Part shown: positions 7,635-16,223 of the stretch, piece after piece
How positions within the stretch are numbered: the stretch's first letter is position 1
How the letters are laid out: every line of letters begins with the position of its first letter
Source: an uncultured Eubacteriales bacterium
GTDB lineage: Bacteria > Bacillota > Clostridia > Oscillospirales > Acutalibacteraceae
Direction of reading: 5' to 3'
Assembly (NCBI GenBank): GCA_934486895.1
Contig: CAKSQZ010000015.1
Location: 1-38,192, forward strand
Length of the DNA: 38,192 nucleotides
Translations under genes and position numbers: made by a program
Notes under the pieces: generated by a model
Told to the model about the DNA's origin: nothing
The model's input: the letters and a program-made list of their open reading frames with translations, nothing else
Database searches by the model: none

Positions 7635-7732
7635 CTCAAATATTTGAGCCGCCACCGGGTGGCTGTGCATTTTTTTGCACTTGCAAGCATTTCGTTAGGT
7701 CTTTGAAGAAATGCCGTTGCAGGTGCTTTTTT
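7635..7732 (+). promoter_or_regulatory. Structured leader with premature terminator: candidate riboswitch or attenuator
   Basis: Elements in order: a perfect 14-nt palindrome CTCAAATATTTGAG at 7635-7648; a GC-rich hairpin 7647-7664 (AGCCGCC, loop ACCG, GGTGGCT); a small hairpin 7665-7680 (GTGCA, six T, TGCAC); and a long hairpin 7677-7726 of about 17 bp (outer arms GCACTTGCAA and TTGCAGGTGC, inner GCATTTC and GAAATGC, CG bulge) followed by six T (7727-7732). The last is an intrinsic terminator placed before the gene. The small hairpin uses GCAC (7677-7680), which also forms the base of the terminator, so the two compete partly. I do not recognise the class. PnuC-type genes are known to be controlled by NAD+-II, TPP and other riboswitches; I could not match any consensus with confidence. 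Confidence 0.6.
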
Positions 7733-7750
7733 ATTTGAAAGGAGAGATTT

Positions 7751-8449
7751 ATGAGGCTGAGAAATCCGTTTTCAACGCTTAAAAAAGGTGAATACGCGCT
7801 TTGGATCTGCTCTCTTGTTATTGTAGGGGTGTCGCTTATCATCTCAGGCAGCGGTGATATTGTTTCGCTTTCTGCGCCGATCGTGGGAGTCACCGCGCTG
7901 ATATTTGTGGCTAAAGGCGATGTTTTCGGGCAGGTGCTGACGGTGCTGTTCAGCCTGCTGTATGCTGTGCTGTCGCTGAGATTTCGCTACTACGGCGAGA
8001 TGATAACCTATCTTTGCATGACAATGCCTATCGCCGCTTTATCTGTTGTCACATGGCTTAAAAATCCATACAGCGAAACACAAGTGAAGGTGAGCCGTCT
8101 TAAAAATCCCGAGCGGATATTGCTTGCGGTTTTAACGGCGGCTGTGACTTTTGCATTTTACTTTATTTTAAAAGCGTTCGACACGCCGAACCTCGCAGTC
8201 GGCACGCTTTCGATAGCGACAAGTTTCAGCGCTGCCTATCTTCAGATGAGGCGGTCGCCCGCTTATGCGGTGGCATACGCCGCAAACGATCTTGTGCTGA
8301 TAACGCTTTGGGTCATGGCGAGTATGACCGATATTTCGTATTTATCGACCGCTGTTTGTTTTCTGATGTTCTTTATAAACGATATATACGGTTTTATAAG
8401 CTGGAGCAAAATGAAAAAGGAACAGGCAAAAAGCACGCCTTTGCTTTGA
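7751..8449 (+). CDS. pnuC: PnuC-family transporter (nicotinamide riboside or related vitamin precursor)
   Basis: A 232-aa membrane protein with about seven predicted helices. It matches the PnuC/SWEET-like family by length, by its hydrophobic pattern and by the C-terminal helix with FFINDIYGFISWSKMK (Asn, Gly and Trp spaced as in PnuC). The family moves nicotinamide riboside, thiamine (PnuT) or riboflavin by facilitated diffusion coupled to intracellular phosphorylation; which ligand applies here is not visible. ATG start with AAAGGAGAG. Monocistronic: own promoter, structured leader with a premature terminator, and a terminator hairpin whose 5' arm lies in the last codons. It is the only plus-strand gene between the window start and rpsT. 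Confidence 0.85.
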   Translation: MRLRNPFSTLKKGEYALWICSLVIVGVSLIISGSGDIVSLSAPIVGVTALIFVAKGDVFGQVLTVLFSLLYAVLSLRFRYYGEMITYLCMTMPIAALSVVTWLKNPYSETQVKVSRLKNPERILLAVLTAAVTFAFYFILKAFDTPNLAVGTLSIATSFSAAYLQMRRSPAYAVAYAANDLVLITLWVMASMTDISYLSTAVCFLMFFINDIYGFISWSKMKKEQAKSTPLL

Positions 8450-8467
8450 TCGGCAAGGCGTGCTTTT
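8428..8467. terminator. Bidirectional terminator between pnuC and polC
   Basis: Arms AAAAAGCACGCCT (8428-8440) and AGGCGTGCTTTT (8456-8467), with A/T tracts on both outer sides. It serves the convergent pnuC (plus) and polC (minus) genes. The 5' arm overlaps the final codons of pnuC. Confidence 0.9.
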
Positions 8468-8474
8468 AATATTA

Positions 8475-11400
8475 TCAGAAGAAGGTTAGCTGATTGGTCT
8501 TTGGCAGAAAATCAAGTGTGCCGAGCTTTTCAAGTGCTTCGATGACTGTTTTTGAAACGCCCGATGACTGGCGGATATCCTCGATCGAGATATACTTCTG
8601 CTTTGCGGCGGCTTCTTCAAGAGCGACCGCGGCATTGCCGCCTACACCCGGAACAGATGAAAACGGCAGTCTTATCTTACCGTCCTCCATTGCATAGACC
8701 GACGCTTTGGATTTATAAAAATCGATAGGCAGAAATTCTATTCCGCGTTCCATCATCTCGTTGACGATCTGCAAGATGTTATATGTTCCGTTTTCCTTTG
8801 CGCTGGCCTGCTTGCCCTTTGCGCGGATCTCATTCATTGTCGCTTTGACGGCAGAAAGTCCGCCCATGCAGATACCGGCGTCCATATCCTCGCCGCGAAC
8901 GGTGAAGTATGCCGCGTAATACTCGGCAGGGTGATGCACTTTATACCACGCAAGGCGCAGCGCCGCGATCATATATGCTGCCGCATGAGCCTTCGGAAAC
9001 ATATATTTGATCTTGAAGCAGGAATCGATATACCACTGCGGAACACCGTTATCCTTCATTGCCTGAACATGCTCCTCTGTGAGCAGCTTGGGTGCTTTAC
9101 CCTTTCTGACGATCTCCATTATCTTAAACGCCATACTGTTCTCGACACCCTTATGGATAAGGTAGACCATGATGTTATCACGCGTTCCGATAACCTCGGA
9201 AATATCGCAGATACCCTGGCGGATAAGATCCTGTGCGTTGCCTGTCCAAACATCGGTACCGTGGGAAAGTCCCGAGACCTGCAAAAGGTCGGAAAATGTT
9301 TTGGGCTGTGATTCGAGCAGCATTTGAATAACAAAGTTTGTGCCGAGCTCGGGCAGCGAGAGAGTTCCGGTGGGAACTCCTATCTGCTCGGATGTTACGC
9401 CGAGCGCCTCGGGAGAATGGAACAGGCTCATGACCTTTTCATCGCTCATTGAGACCTGCATAACGGGGATACCCGTGTTTTGCTCGAGATATTTATAGAT
9501 CGTCGGAACATCGTGTCCGAGAATATCGAGCTTCAAAATAGTATCGTGGATCGAATGGAAATCGAAGTGAGTTGTCACAGTGTCCGAACCGGATTTATCC
9601 GCAGGGTGCTGAACAGGGCAGAAATCATAGATCTCCATATCCGCCGGAACAACTATCATACCGCCCGGGTGCTGACCTGTTGTGGCCTTGCTGCCCGTGC
9701 AGCCCTCTGTGAGCCGCTCGATCTCGGCTTTGTTCAGATGAAGCGCGCGATCCTCGGCATATTTCTTAACAAAGCCGAACGCTGTTTTTGAAGCGATGGT
9801 GGTTATTGTGCCTGCCTTGAAAACGCAGCCCTCACCAAACAAAGTTTCGGTGTATTTATGTGCGCAGGACTGATATTCGCCGGAGAAGTTAAGATCGATA
9901 TCGGGAACTTTATCGCCGTTGAATCCGAGGAAGGTCTCAAACGGGATATCGTGGCCGTCGCGCACCATAGGCTCGCCGCACTCGGGGCAGTCCTTCGGCG
10001 GAAGGTCAAAGCCCGAACCGACAGAGCCGTCGGTTATGAATTCGCTGTGGCGGCATTTCGGGCAGACATAGTGCGGAGCTAAGGGGTTGACTTCGGAGAT
10101 ACCCGTCATCGTTGCGACGAATGACGAGCCGACAGAGCCACGGGAACCGACAAGATAGCCATGGGCGTTAGAGTCGGCAACAAGGCGCTGCGCCGTTACA
10201 TACATGACGGCATAGCCGTTTGATATGATAGAATCAAGTTCTCTTTTCAGACGCGCTTCGACTATTTCGGGCAGGGGATCGCCGTAGATCTCCCTCGCGC
10301 GTTTCATGGCGTCCTCTCTTAAAGTGACATCACTTCCCTCGATCGACGGAGGATAGTTGCCTTCGGGGATCGGACGGATATCGTTATCTATCATGTCGGC
10401 GATCTTATTGGTGTTTTCGACAACTATTTCATATGCTTTTTTCTCGCCCAAATACGAAAAATCGCTTAACATCTCATCGGTCGTTTTAAGATAAAGATCG
10501 GCTTGTGCATCAGCGTCCTTAAATCCTTGACCTGCCATGAGTATTGCGCGGTACTTTGCATCGCGCTTATGGAGAAAATGAACATCTCCCGTTGCGACTA
10601 CAAGCTTATGCTGTTTATCGGCTATATTCATTATTGTCCGCACATGGTTCTGAAGGTCAAGCTCGCTTGAGACAATCCCTTCGTGCACCATGAACATATT
10701 GTTCGACATCGGCTGAACTTCGAGATAGTCATAGTAATCGGCTATCTCCATCAGTCTGCCCCAGGGCGCGCCCTTGACGATCGCCTGATAAAGCTCGCCT
10801 GCTTCGCAGGCGCTTCCGATAATAAGGCCCTCTCGGTATTCATCAAGGTCGGAACGATAGATAAGCGGCTTTTTATAGAAATGATGCAGGTGAGCATTGG
10901 AAACGAGCTTATAGAGGTTTTTCAGTCCTGTCTTATTTTTGACAAGGATAATCATATGATAAGACGTGACTTTGCCGCCTGTTGCCGCAAGCGCAAGCGA
11001 TTTATTGACTGCGCCGAGTGAAGAGCAGTCGCGGTTTTTCAGCATTTCGACAAACTTATTGAAGATCCGGCCGAGCACTCTCGCATCGTCACATGCGCGG
11101 TGATGATTGAACTCGGGCAGATTGAGCGCATTGGCAACAACATCGAGCTTATGCTTTTTCAGCTCCGGCATGAGCGACTTTGCCATGGGCAGAGTGTCGA
11201 TATATGTCGGCTCATAGTCGATACCGCTTCGGTGAGCCGCGGCTTTTATGAACGACATATCAAAAGTCGCATTGTGTGCGATAAGCGGACAATCACCGGC
11301 AAACTTCATCAGCATTTCAAGTGCCTGCTTTTCGCTCGGAGCATCGCTGACCATTTCATCGGTTATGCCTGTGAGTTCGGTTATTTTCGGTGAAATCTTC

Positions 11401-12872
11401 TTTTCGGGGTTCACAAATGTATCGAACTCTTCGATGATCTCGCCGCCCTTTATACGAACGGCTCCGATCTCTGTGAGCCGCTCGGTGTTGGCGTTGAGTC
11501 CTGTTGTTTCGACATCGAAAACGACCATTTCATCATCCAGACCTCTGTCGTCAGTTCCGGTGACAGCATCCACATAGTCGTTGACGAAATACGCCTCTGT
11601 GCCGTAGATTATCTTGAAATCGCCGCCTTTTTTGCGGATAGCTTCGACAGCGTTCATCGCGTTCGGGAAAGCCTGAACAACGCCGTGATCCGTCACGGCT
11701 ATTGCTTTATGCCCCCAGCCGTAGGCAGTGTTTATAAGATCCTCGGCGGTTGCAATACCATCCTTCGAGGACATAATTGTGTGCATATGCAGTTCGACAC
11801 GCTTATGCTCTGACATATCGCTGACTTCATAGTTTTTGACCGTCATCAGCGCGGTGGGCTTCATGACATAATCGTCCTCGTATGTATCGAGTGCTATCTC
11901 GCCCTTGACTACGGCATAAACACCGCCTTTGACCGAAAGCACCGATTTTTCGAGCTTTTCAAAATCCTGAGTGCTTGCGAAAAACTTCAAAATAAACGAG
12001 CCGGTGTAATCGGTGATATACATTGTTACGATATATCGGTTGCCGGCTCTGGTCTTGAAAAAGTCGGTCTTGAATATTTTGCCGAAGATGACCGCCGCAC
12101 CGTCCTCAGGCGTTATATCGCAAATAGGCGTCGGTGTGCCTTTGATATGAGCGCCGATGATCGGCTCTGCCGAATCGGGATAGTAGCCAAGCTCGGCGGG
12201 CGATTTTCCCGACACTGTGCTTCGCGGTTTGCGGGCGGCAGGCTCACGCCTTGCGGCCGGTTCGCTGCTATCGGGACCGCCGACATCAAACGGAATATCT
12301 TTAGGCACCGCCTGCTGTCTTGCGCTAGGCGCATACTGCGGTGTGGGCGGCTCATACTTCGGCGCATTCCTCACAAGATCACTGAGCATTTTTTCGGTGG
12401 ATTCGGTGACACCGCTGAATTCGAGCGATATATGCGCGCCGAAATGGCCGTTTATATAGTCGCGTATCAGCTTGTCTGCCCCGATGTCCTGCATAACCGA
12501 AAGTCCGCCGTTTTTCAGTGAGACCGACAATGTGTTATTTTCAAAGCGGCATACAGCACCGTTTAAAAAACCGTTTAACTTCGGATGATCGCGCTTTAAA
12601 AGCAGAAAAACATCTGCCGCAAAGTCCGCCGAGAACGGCAGATGTTCATAGACAAATTCAGCTCTGACCGCAGATAGCCCGAATTCCTTTGCAATGGTGC
12701 TTTCAAGCAGCTCGGTCTTTTTATAATCAACAAAGCTTCGGTTTATCATGCGGATGAACATAAGACGGTTTGCCCTGTTTATCCGACAGCTTTGAACAGG
12801 CAATTCAAAATATTCCGACAGCTCGTTTTTATTGCTTAAATAGCTTTCAAAAAGCTTAAAAAAAGTTTTCAA
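8475..12872 (-). CDS. polC: DNA polymerase III alpha subunit, Gram-positive type (PolC)
   Basis: The replicative polymerase with built-in proofreading, 1465 aa. Order of parts: PolC N-terminal domain 1-160; a Pro/Ala/Arg-rich linker about 170-240; an OB domain about 250-350; the first PHP part from about 357 (LHMHTIMSSKDG); an inserted DEDDh exonuclease about 448-612 with FDVETTG (D453, E455) and HHRACDD near 590-596; the second PHP part; a palm/zinc region with a Cys4 set CPKC (937, 940) and CPEC (962, 965); and the catalytic pair in DIDLNF (D991, D993). The TTG start lies 1 nt after the ispG stop; its ribosome binding site AAGGAAG is inside the end of ispG, so translation is probably coupled. 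Last gene of the pyrH operon. Confidence 0.97.
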   Translation of the reverse strand: MKTFFKLFESYLSNKNELSEYFELPVQSCRINRANRLMFIRMINRSFVDYKKTELLESTIAKEFGLSAVRAEFVYEHLPFSADFAADVFLLLKRDHPKLNGFLNGAVCRFENNTLSVSLKNGGLSVMQDIGADKLIRDYINGHFGAHISLEFSGVTESTEKMLSDLVRNAPKYEPPTPQYAPSARQQAVPKDIPFDVGGPDSSEPAARREPAARKPRSTVSGKSPAELGYYPDSAEPIIGAHIKGTPTPICDITPEDGAAVIFGKIFKTDFFKTRAGNRYIVTMYITDYTGSFILKFFASTQDFEKLEKSVLSVKGGVYAVVKGEIALDTYEDDYVMKPTALMTVKNYEVSDMSEHKRVELHMHTIMSSKDGIATAEDLINTAYGWGHKAIAVTDHGVVQAFPNAMNAVEAIRKKGGDFKIIYGTEAYFVNDYVDAVTGTDDRGLDDEMVVFDVETTGLNANTERLTEIGAVRIKGGEIIEEFDTFVNPEKKISPKITELTGITDEMVSDAPSEKQALEMLMKFAGDCPLIAHNATFDMSFIKAAAHRSGIDYEPTYIDTLPMAKSLMPELKKHKLDVVANALNLPEFNHHRACDDARVLGRIFNKFVEMLKNRDCSSLGAVNKSLALAATGGKVTSYHMIILVKNKTGLKNLYKLVSNAHLHHFYKKPLIYRSDLDEYREGLIIGSACEAGELYQAIVKGAPWGRLMEIADYYDYLEVQPMSNNMFMVHEGIVSSELDLQNHVRTIMNIADKQHKLVVATGDVHFLHKRDAKYRAILMAGQGFKDADAQADLYLKTTDEMLSDFSYLGEKKAYEIVVENTNKIADMIDNDIRPIPEGNYPPSIEGSDVTLREDAMKRAREIYGDPLPEIVEARLKRELDSIISNGYAVMYVTAQRLVADSNAHGYLVGSRGSVGSSFVATMTGISEVNPLAPHYVCPKCRHSEFITDGSVGSGFDLPPKDCPECGEPMVRDGHDIPFETFLGFNGDKVPDIDLNFSGEYQSCAHKYTETLFGEGCVFKAGTITTIASKTAFGFVKKYAEDRALHLNKAEIERLTEGCTGSKATTGQHPGGMIVVPADMEIYDFCPVQHPADKSGSDTVTTHFDFHSIHDTILKLDILGHDVPTIYKYLEQNTGIPVMQVSMSDEKVMSLFHSPEALGVTSEQIGVPTGTLSLPELGTNFVIQMLLESQPKTFSDLLQVSGLSHGTDVWTGNAQDLIRQGICDISEVIGTRDNIMVYLIHKGVENSMAFKIMEIVRKGKAPKLLTEEHVQAMKDNGVPQWYIDSCFKIKYMFPKAHAAAYMIAALRLAWYKVHHPAEYYAAYFTVRGEDMDAGICMGGLSAVKATMNEIRAKGKQASAKENGTYNILQIVNEMMERGIEFLPIDFYKSKASVYAMEDGKIRLPFSSVPGVGGNAAVALEEAAAKQKYISIEDIRQSSGVSKTVIEALEKLGTLDFLPKTNQLTFF

Positions 12873-12873
12873 T

Positions 12874-13938
12874 TCACTCTTCCTTTTGATCGTACTTCTT
12901 TATTTCGTCCATCAGCGCGCTGAAAAGATCTTCCTCGCTGACCTTTCTTATGATCTCGCCTTTTCTGAACAGGATACCGCAGCCGTCGCCGCCGGCAACA
13001 CCTAAATCGGCTTCTCTCGCTTCGCCGGGGCCGTTCACAACACAGCCCATAACAGCGACTGTTATCGGTTTGCCGCTGTAGCTTTCAAGCGCGGATTCAA
13101 CACGCTTTGCAAGCGAGATAAGATCTATCTTCGTTCTGCCGCAGGTCGGACAGCAGACGATGTTTGCACCGCCTGTCCGTGCGCCGACCGCTTTTAAAAT
13201 ATCCTTTGCGGCTTTTATTTCTTTTATCGGATCATCGGTGAGAGAAACTCGTATCGTATCTCCTATATCCGAGAGCAGCAGTCCGCCTATTCCCGCTGCG
13301 GATTTTATCAGACCCATGCGTTCTGTTCCGGCTTCTGTGACGCCGAGGTGAAGCGGATATTTTGTGAGAGCGGCGGCTTTTTTATAAGCGTCGCTCATAA
13401 GGCGGACATCGGACGCTTTCATTGAAAGCACGATATTATCGAAATCGAATTTCTCGAGCAGGGACGCATGGTACATTGCGGCTTCGACAAGTGCATCCGC
13501 ACAGACACCGCCGTATTTTGAAAGCACGCTTTTCGGCAGTGAGCCTGAATTAACGCCGATCCTGATCGGAACGCCTGCCGCCGCGCATTTATCCGCAACT
13601 GCTTTCACCCTATCGTCCGACCCGATATTACCGGGGTTTATGCGTATCTTATCGACCCCTGCCTCCACGCACTCGAGCGCGATCTTATAATCAAAATGAA
13701 TGTCCGCAACAACAGGGATCTTCAGCGCAAGCTTTAATGCATAGATCAGCTTTGCGTCGCCGACAGTCGGCACTGCCGCGCGGATTATCTCACAGCCTGC
13801 TTCTTCAAGCGCTTTTGCCTGCTTTACACTGCCGTCGATATTGTCCGCTCTGACATTGAGCATAGACTGAATGGCGATGTTTTCTCCGCCGCCGATAGTA
13901 ACGCCGCCTATCTTCACTTTTTTAGTGTAGCTTGCCAC
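12874..13938 (-). CDS. ispG: 4-hydroxy-3-methylbut-2-enyl diphosphate synthase (IspG/GcpE)
   Basis: A [4Fe-4S] enzyme of the MEP isoprenoid pathway that converts methylerythritol cyclodiphosphate to HMBPP. Length 354 aa, the compact bacterial form. The TIM-barrel part carries VADIHFDYKIAL near residue 77 and KIRINPGNIG near 97. The C-terminal cluster domain has CCPTCGRT (C263, C266) and GCVVNGPGEA (C299, E306), the expected cluster ligands. GTG start. It follows rseP by 15 nt; dxr of the same pathway is two genes upstream in the operon. Confidence 0.96.
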   Translation of the reverse strand: MASYTKKVKIGGVTIGGGENIAIQSMLNVRADNIDGSVKQAKALEEAGCEIIRAAVPTVGDAKLIYALKLALKIPVVADIHFDYKIALECVEAGVDKIRINPGNIGSDDRVKAVADKCAAAGVPIRIGVNSGSLPKSVLSKYGGVCADALVEAAMYHASLLEKFDFDNIVLSMKASDVRLMSDAYKKAAALTKYPLHLGVTEAGTERMGLIKSAAGIGGLLLSDIGDTIRVSLTDDPIKEIKAAKDILKAVGARTGGANIVCCPTCGRTKIDLISLAKRVESALESYSGKPITVAVMGCVVNGPGEAREADLGVAGGDGCGILFRKGEIIRKVSEEDLFSALMDEIKKYDQKEE

Positions 13939-13953
13939 TTTTGATTTCTCCTT

Positions 13954-15021
13954 TTAAAAAAGACTGTAAACATCCTTCACGATTATAAATATCATAAACG
14001 CCATAAGCACTGCCATACCGACCGCATGGACAATGCCTTCTTTTTCGGGCGGCACTGGCTTTCTTCTTATAGCCTCGATTACAAGGAACAAGATCCTGCT
14101 TCCGTCCAGCGCGGGAATCGGCAAAAGATTGAACACGCCGAGGTTTATTGTGATGAGCGCCAAGATGCGCATGAGATAAACAAGCCCGTTTACTCCGTTT
14201 GAAGTGACGCTCGACACCGCCTGCGACATTATATTTGTTATCCCCACAGGACCTGAAACATCGGAAAGACCGTATTTTCCGCTTATAAGGTCAATAAGCG
14301 ACATCCAGATATATCTCGCCATCGAAAGCGTCCTGCCGAACGCTTCTTTCACAACTCCGAAAAAGCCTGCGTCGATCGGGCGGACATAGAAATCGCGTTT
14401 GATGAATGTGTGACCTTCATACTCCTCAAGATCAAATTTAACGCCCGCAAGCTCGACCTTCTCACCGTCTCTTACAACGGTTATGTCCACAATACCGTCC
14501 GACGAGAGAGAAAGCATATAATTAAGATCGTCCGATGAAAAGACCCGTCTGCCTCCGATACGGATTATCTCATCGCCCACGGAAAGTCCGCTTTGCTGTG
14601 ACCGGGCCGCAGTGTCGAACTTGGATATGGTGGTGGAAGCAAGTCTGTTCGACTGGATGCAAACAACGCTCAGCAATATCAGAAAGCCGAGGATTATATT
14701 AAACACAGCCCCCGCCGCGCACACGACGATACGCTGCCAGACCTTGGCTTTTGAAAAGGCGCGGTCGTCGTCGCTCTTGCCATCCTCACCCTCCATGGCA
14801 CAGTAGCCGCCGAGCGGAAGTATTCTGAGGGCATAAAGCGTTTCGCCTTTTTGGAATTTGAATATTGCGGGGCCGAAGCCGATCGCAAACTGATTGACCT
14901 TTATTTTGAAAAGCTTTGCGAAAATAAAATGGCCGAACTCGTGGATAAAAATGATGAAGCCGAATATTAAGATCGCAACTAAGACCGGCCAGACTTTACT
15001 CCATATTTCTATTTTGATCAT
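13954..15021 (-). CDS. rseP: RIP metalloprotease RseP (site-2 protease family)
   Basis: An intramembrane zinc protease of 355 aa that cuts transmembrane substrates such as anti-sigma factors or leftover signal peptides. Visible features: the active-site helix with HEFGH (27-31); a PDZ domain about 125-205 (SGLSVGDEIIRIGGRRV); and the second zinc motif in LLPIPALDGSRI near 300. About four membrane helices. Its start overlaps the end of dxr by 26 nt, so translation is probably coupled. The dxr-rseP-ispG order is common in Firmicutes. Confidence 0.95.
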   Translation of the reverse strand: MIKIEIWSKVWPVLVAILIFGFIIFIHEFGHFIFAKLFKIKVNQFAIGFGPAIFKFQKGETLYALRILPLGGYCAMEGEDGKSDDDRAFSKAKVWQRIVVCAAGAVFNIILGFLILLSVVCIQSNRLASTTISKFDTAARSQQSGLSVGDEIIRIGGRRVFSSDDLNYMLSLSSDGIVDITVVRDGEKVELAGVKFDLEEYEGHTFIKRDFYVRPIDAGFFGVVKEAFGRTLSMARYIWMSLIDLISGKYGLSDVSGPVGITNIMSQAVSSVTSNGVNGLVYLMRILALITINLGVFNLLPIPALDGSRILFLVIEAIRRKPVPPEKEGIVHAVGMAVLMAFMIFIIVKDVYSLF

Positions 15022-16159
15022 CTCCGTATCTCTCGTCTACCATGCGGCGCGCGAGCGCATCCGTTTCGACAAGGTCGTCAATGCAATTATATTCTCCCCT
15101 AAAGCTTTGATATGCGTTTTCGGCGATCTCTTCGATCTGCAAAAATCCGATCTTGCCCTTTAAGAACAGATCGACAGCGCGTTCGTTCGCTGCATTGACA
15201 GCGCACGGTGTGATCCCCGAAAGCGAGATAGCCTTGCGGCAGATCTCAAGGCAGCCGAATGCCTTCAGATCGGGTTCGGCAAAAGTGAGCTTGCCGATCT
15301 TGGTGAGAGAAAGCTCTGCCGCCGGCGATTCGTACCGCTCGGGATCGGTCAATGCAAATTGGATCGGCACACGCATATCCGGCACGCCGAGCTGGGCTAT
15401 GACCGAATTATCCATATACTCGACCATTGAATGAACAATACTTTCTCTATGCACAACAACATCTATTTTATCGGGCGGAACATTGAATAGGTGCGCCGCT
15501 TCGATGACCTCAAAGCCCTTATTCATCATTGTAGCGGAATCAATGGTTATTTTTCTGCCCATATCCCAGTTCGGGTGGCGAAGCGCCATTTCAGGCGTTA
15601 CATCTTTGAGCTGCTGCCTGCTCATCCCGAAGAACGGGCCGCCGGAAGCTGTCAGTATAAGCCGCTTTACGCCGCTTTTATTATTACCCATAAGCGACTG
15701 ATAAATCGCCGAATGTTCCGAATCGACAGGCTTTATCAAAACTCCGTTTTCTCGGGCTGTTTTCATTATCAGCTCGCCGCCGACAACAAGCGCTTCTTTA
15801 TTCGCAAGCGCTAATTTTTTGCCTGCTTTAACAGCATGGTATGTCGGGATAAGTCCCGCCATTCCGACAAGCGCATTGAGCACGGTGTCGGCATCGTCCG
15901 TTTCGGCTGCCGCCGCTACCGCGTCGTTTCCGGCATATACTTTCACCGGCAGATCGGCGACTTTTATTTTAAGATCGTCCGCTGCTTTCTTGTCTGCCAT
16001 GACGGCGATCTTCGGCGAAAACTCTCTTATCTGCCGCTCGATCAGTTCAACATTGCGCTGCGCCGTCAGTGCAGCAATCTTTATTTCAGGGTGCAGTCTT
16101 GCAACATCGAGGCTCTGAGTGCCTATCGATCCGGTTGATCCGAGAATTGAAAGTTTCAA
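14996..16159 (-). CDS. dxr: 1-deoxy-D-xylulose 5-phosphate reductoisomerase
   Basis: Second step of the MEP pathway: NADPH-dependent conversion of DXP to MEP. 387 aa. The N-terminal Rossmann motif GSTGSIG (7-13) binds NADPH; the metal/substrate site appears in PVDSEHSAIYQS near residue 147 and in HPNWDMGRKITIDSATMMNKG near 195-215. The start is TTG with AAGGAGG 7 nt upstream. Together with ispG in the same operon it supplies precursors for the neighbouring undecaprenyl diphosphate synthase. Confidence 0.97.
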   Translation of the reverse strand: MKLSILGSTGSIGTQSLDVARLHPEIKIAALTAQRNVELIERQIREFSPKIAVMADKKAADDLKIKVADLPVKVYAGNDAVAAAAETDDADTVLNALVGMAGLIPTYHAVKAGKKLALANKEALVVGGELIMKTARENGVLIKPVDSEHSAIYQSLMGNNKSGVKRLILTASGGPFFGMSRQQLKDVTPEMALRHPNWDMGRKITIDSATMMNKGFEVIEAAHLFNVPPDKIDVVVHRESIVHSMVEYMDNSVIAQLGVPDMRVPIQFALTDPERYESPAAELSLTKIGKLTFAEPDLKAFGCLEICRKAISLSGITPCAVNAANERAVDLFLKGKIGFLQIEEIAENAYQSFRGEYNCIDDLVETDALARRMVDERYGDDQNRNME

Positions 16160-16180
16160 AGTCGTTCCTCCTTACGGCAA

Positions 16181-16203
16181 TACGGCGCAGATACTGCGCC
16201 GTA
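16181..16203 (-). repeat. Strong hairpin in the cdsA-dxr gap
   Basis: Perfect 10-bp inverted repeat TACGGCGCAG (16181-16190) / CTGCGCCGTA (16194-16203) with a 3-nt loop, lying in the 64-nt space between cdsA and dxr. No T-run follows on the minus strand, so it is probably not a full terminator. It may be an RNA processing or stability element. Confidence 0.75.
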
Positions 16204-16223
16204 GAAAGTTTTTAATATTTCCT

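Noticed and set aside
7647..7664. GC hairpin of the pnuC leader as a guanidine-II (mini-ykkC) unit
   Set aside because: The loop is ACCG rather than ACGR, and there is no second matching hairpin.
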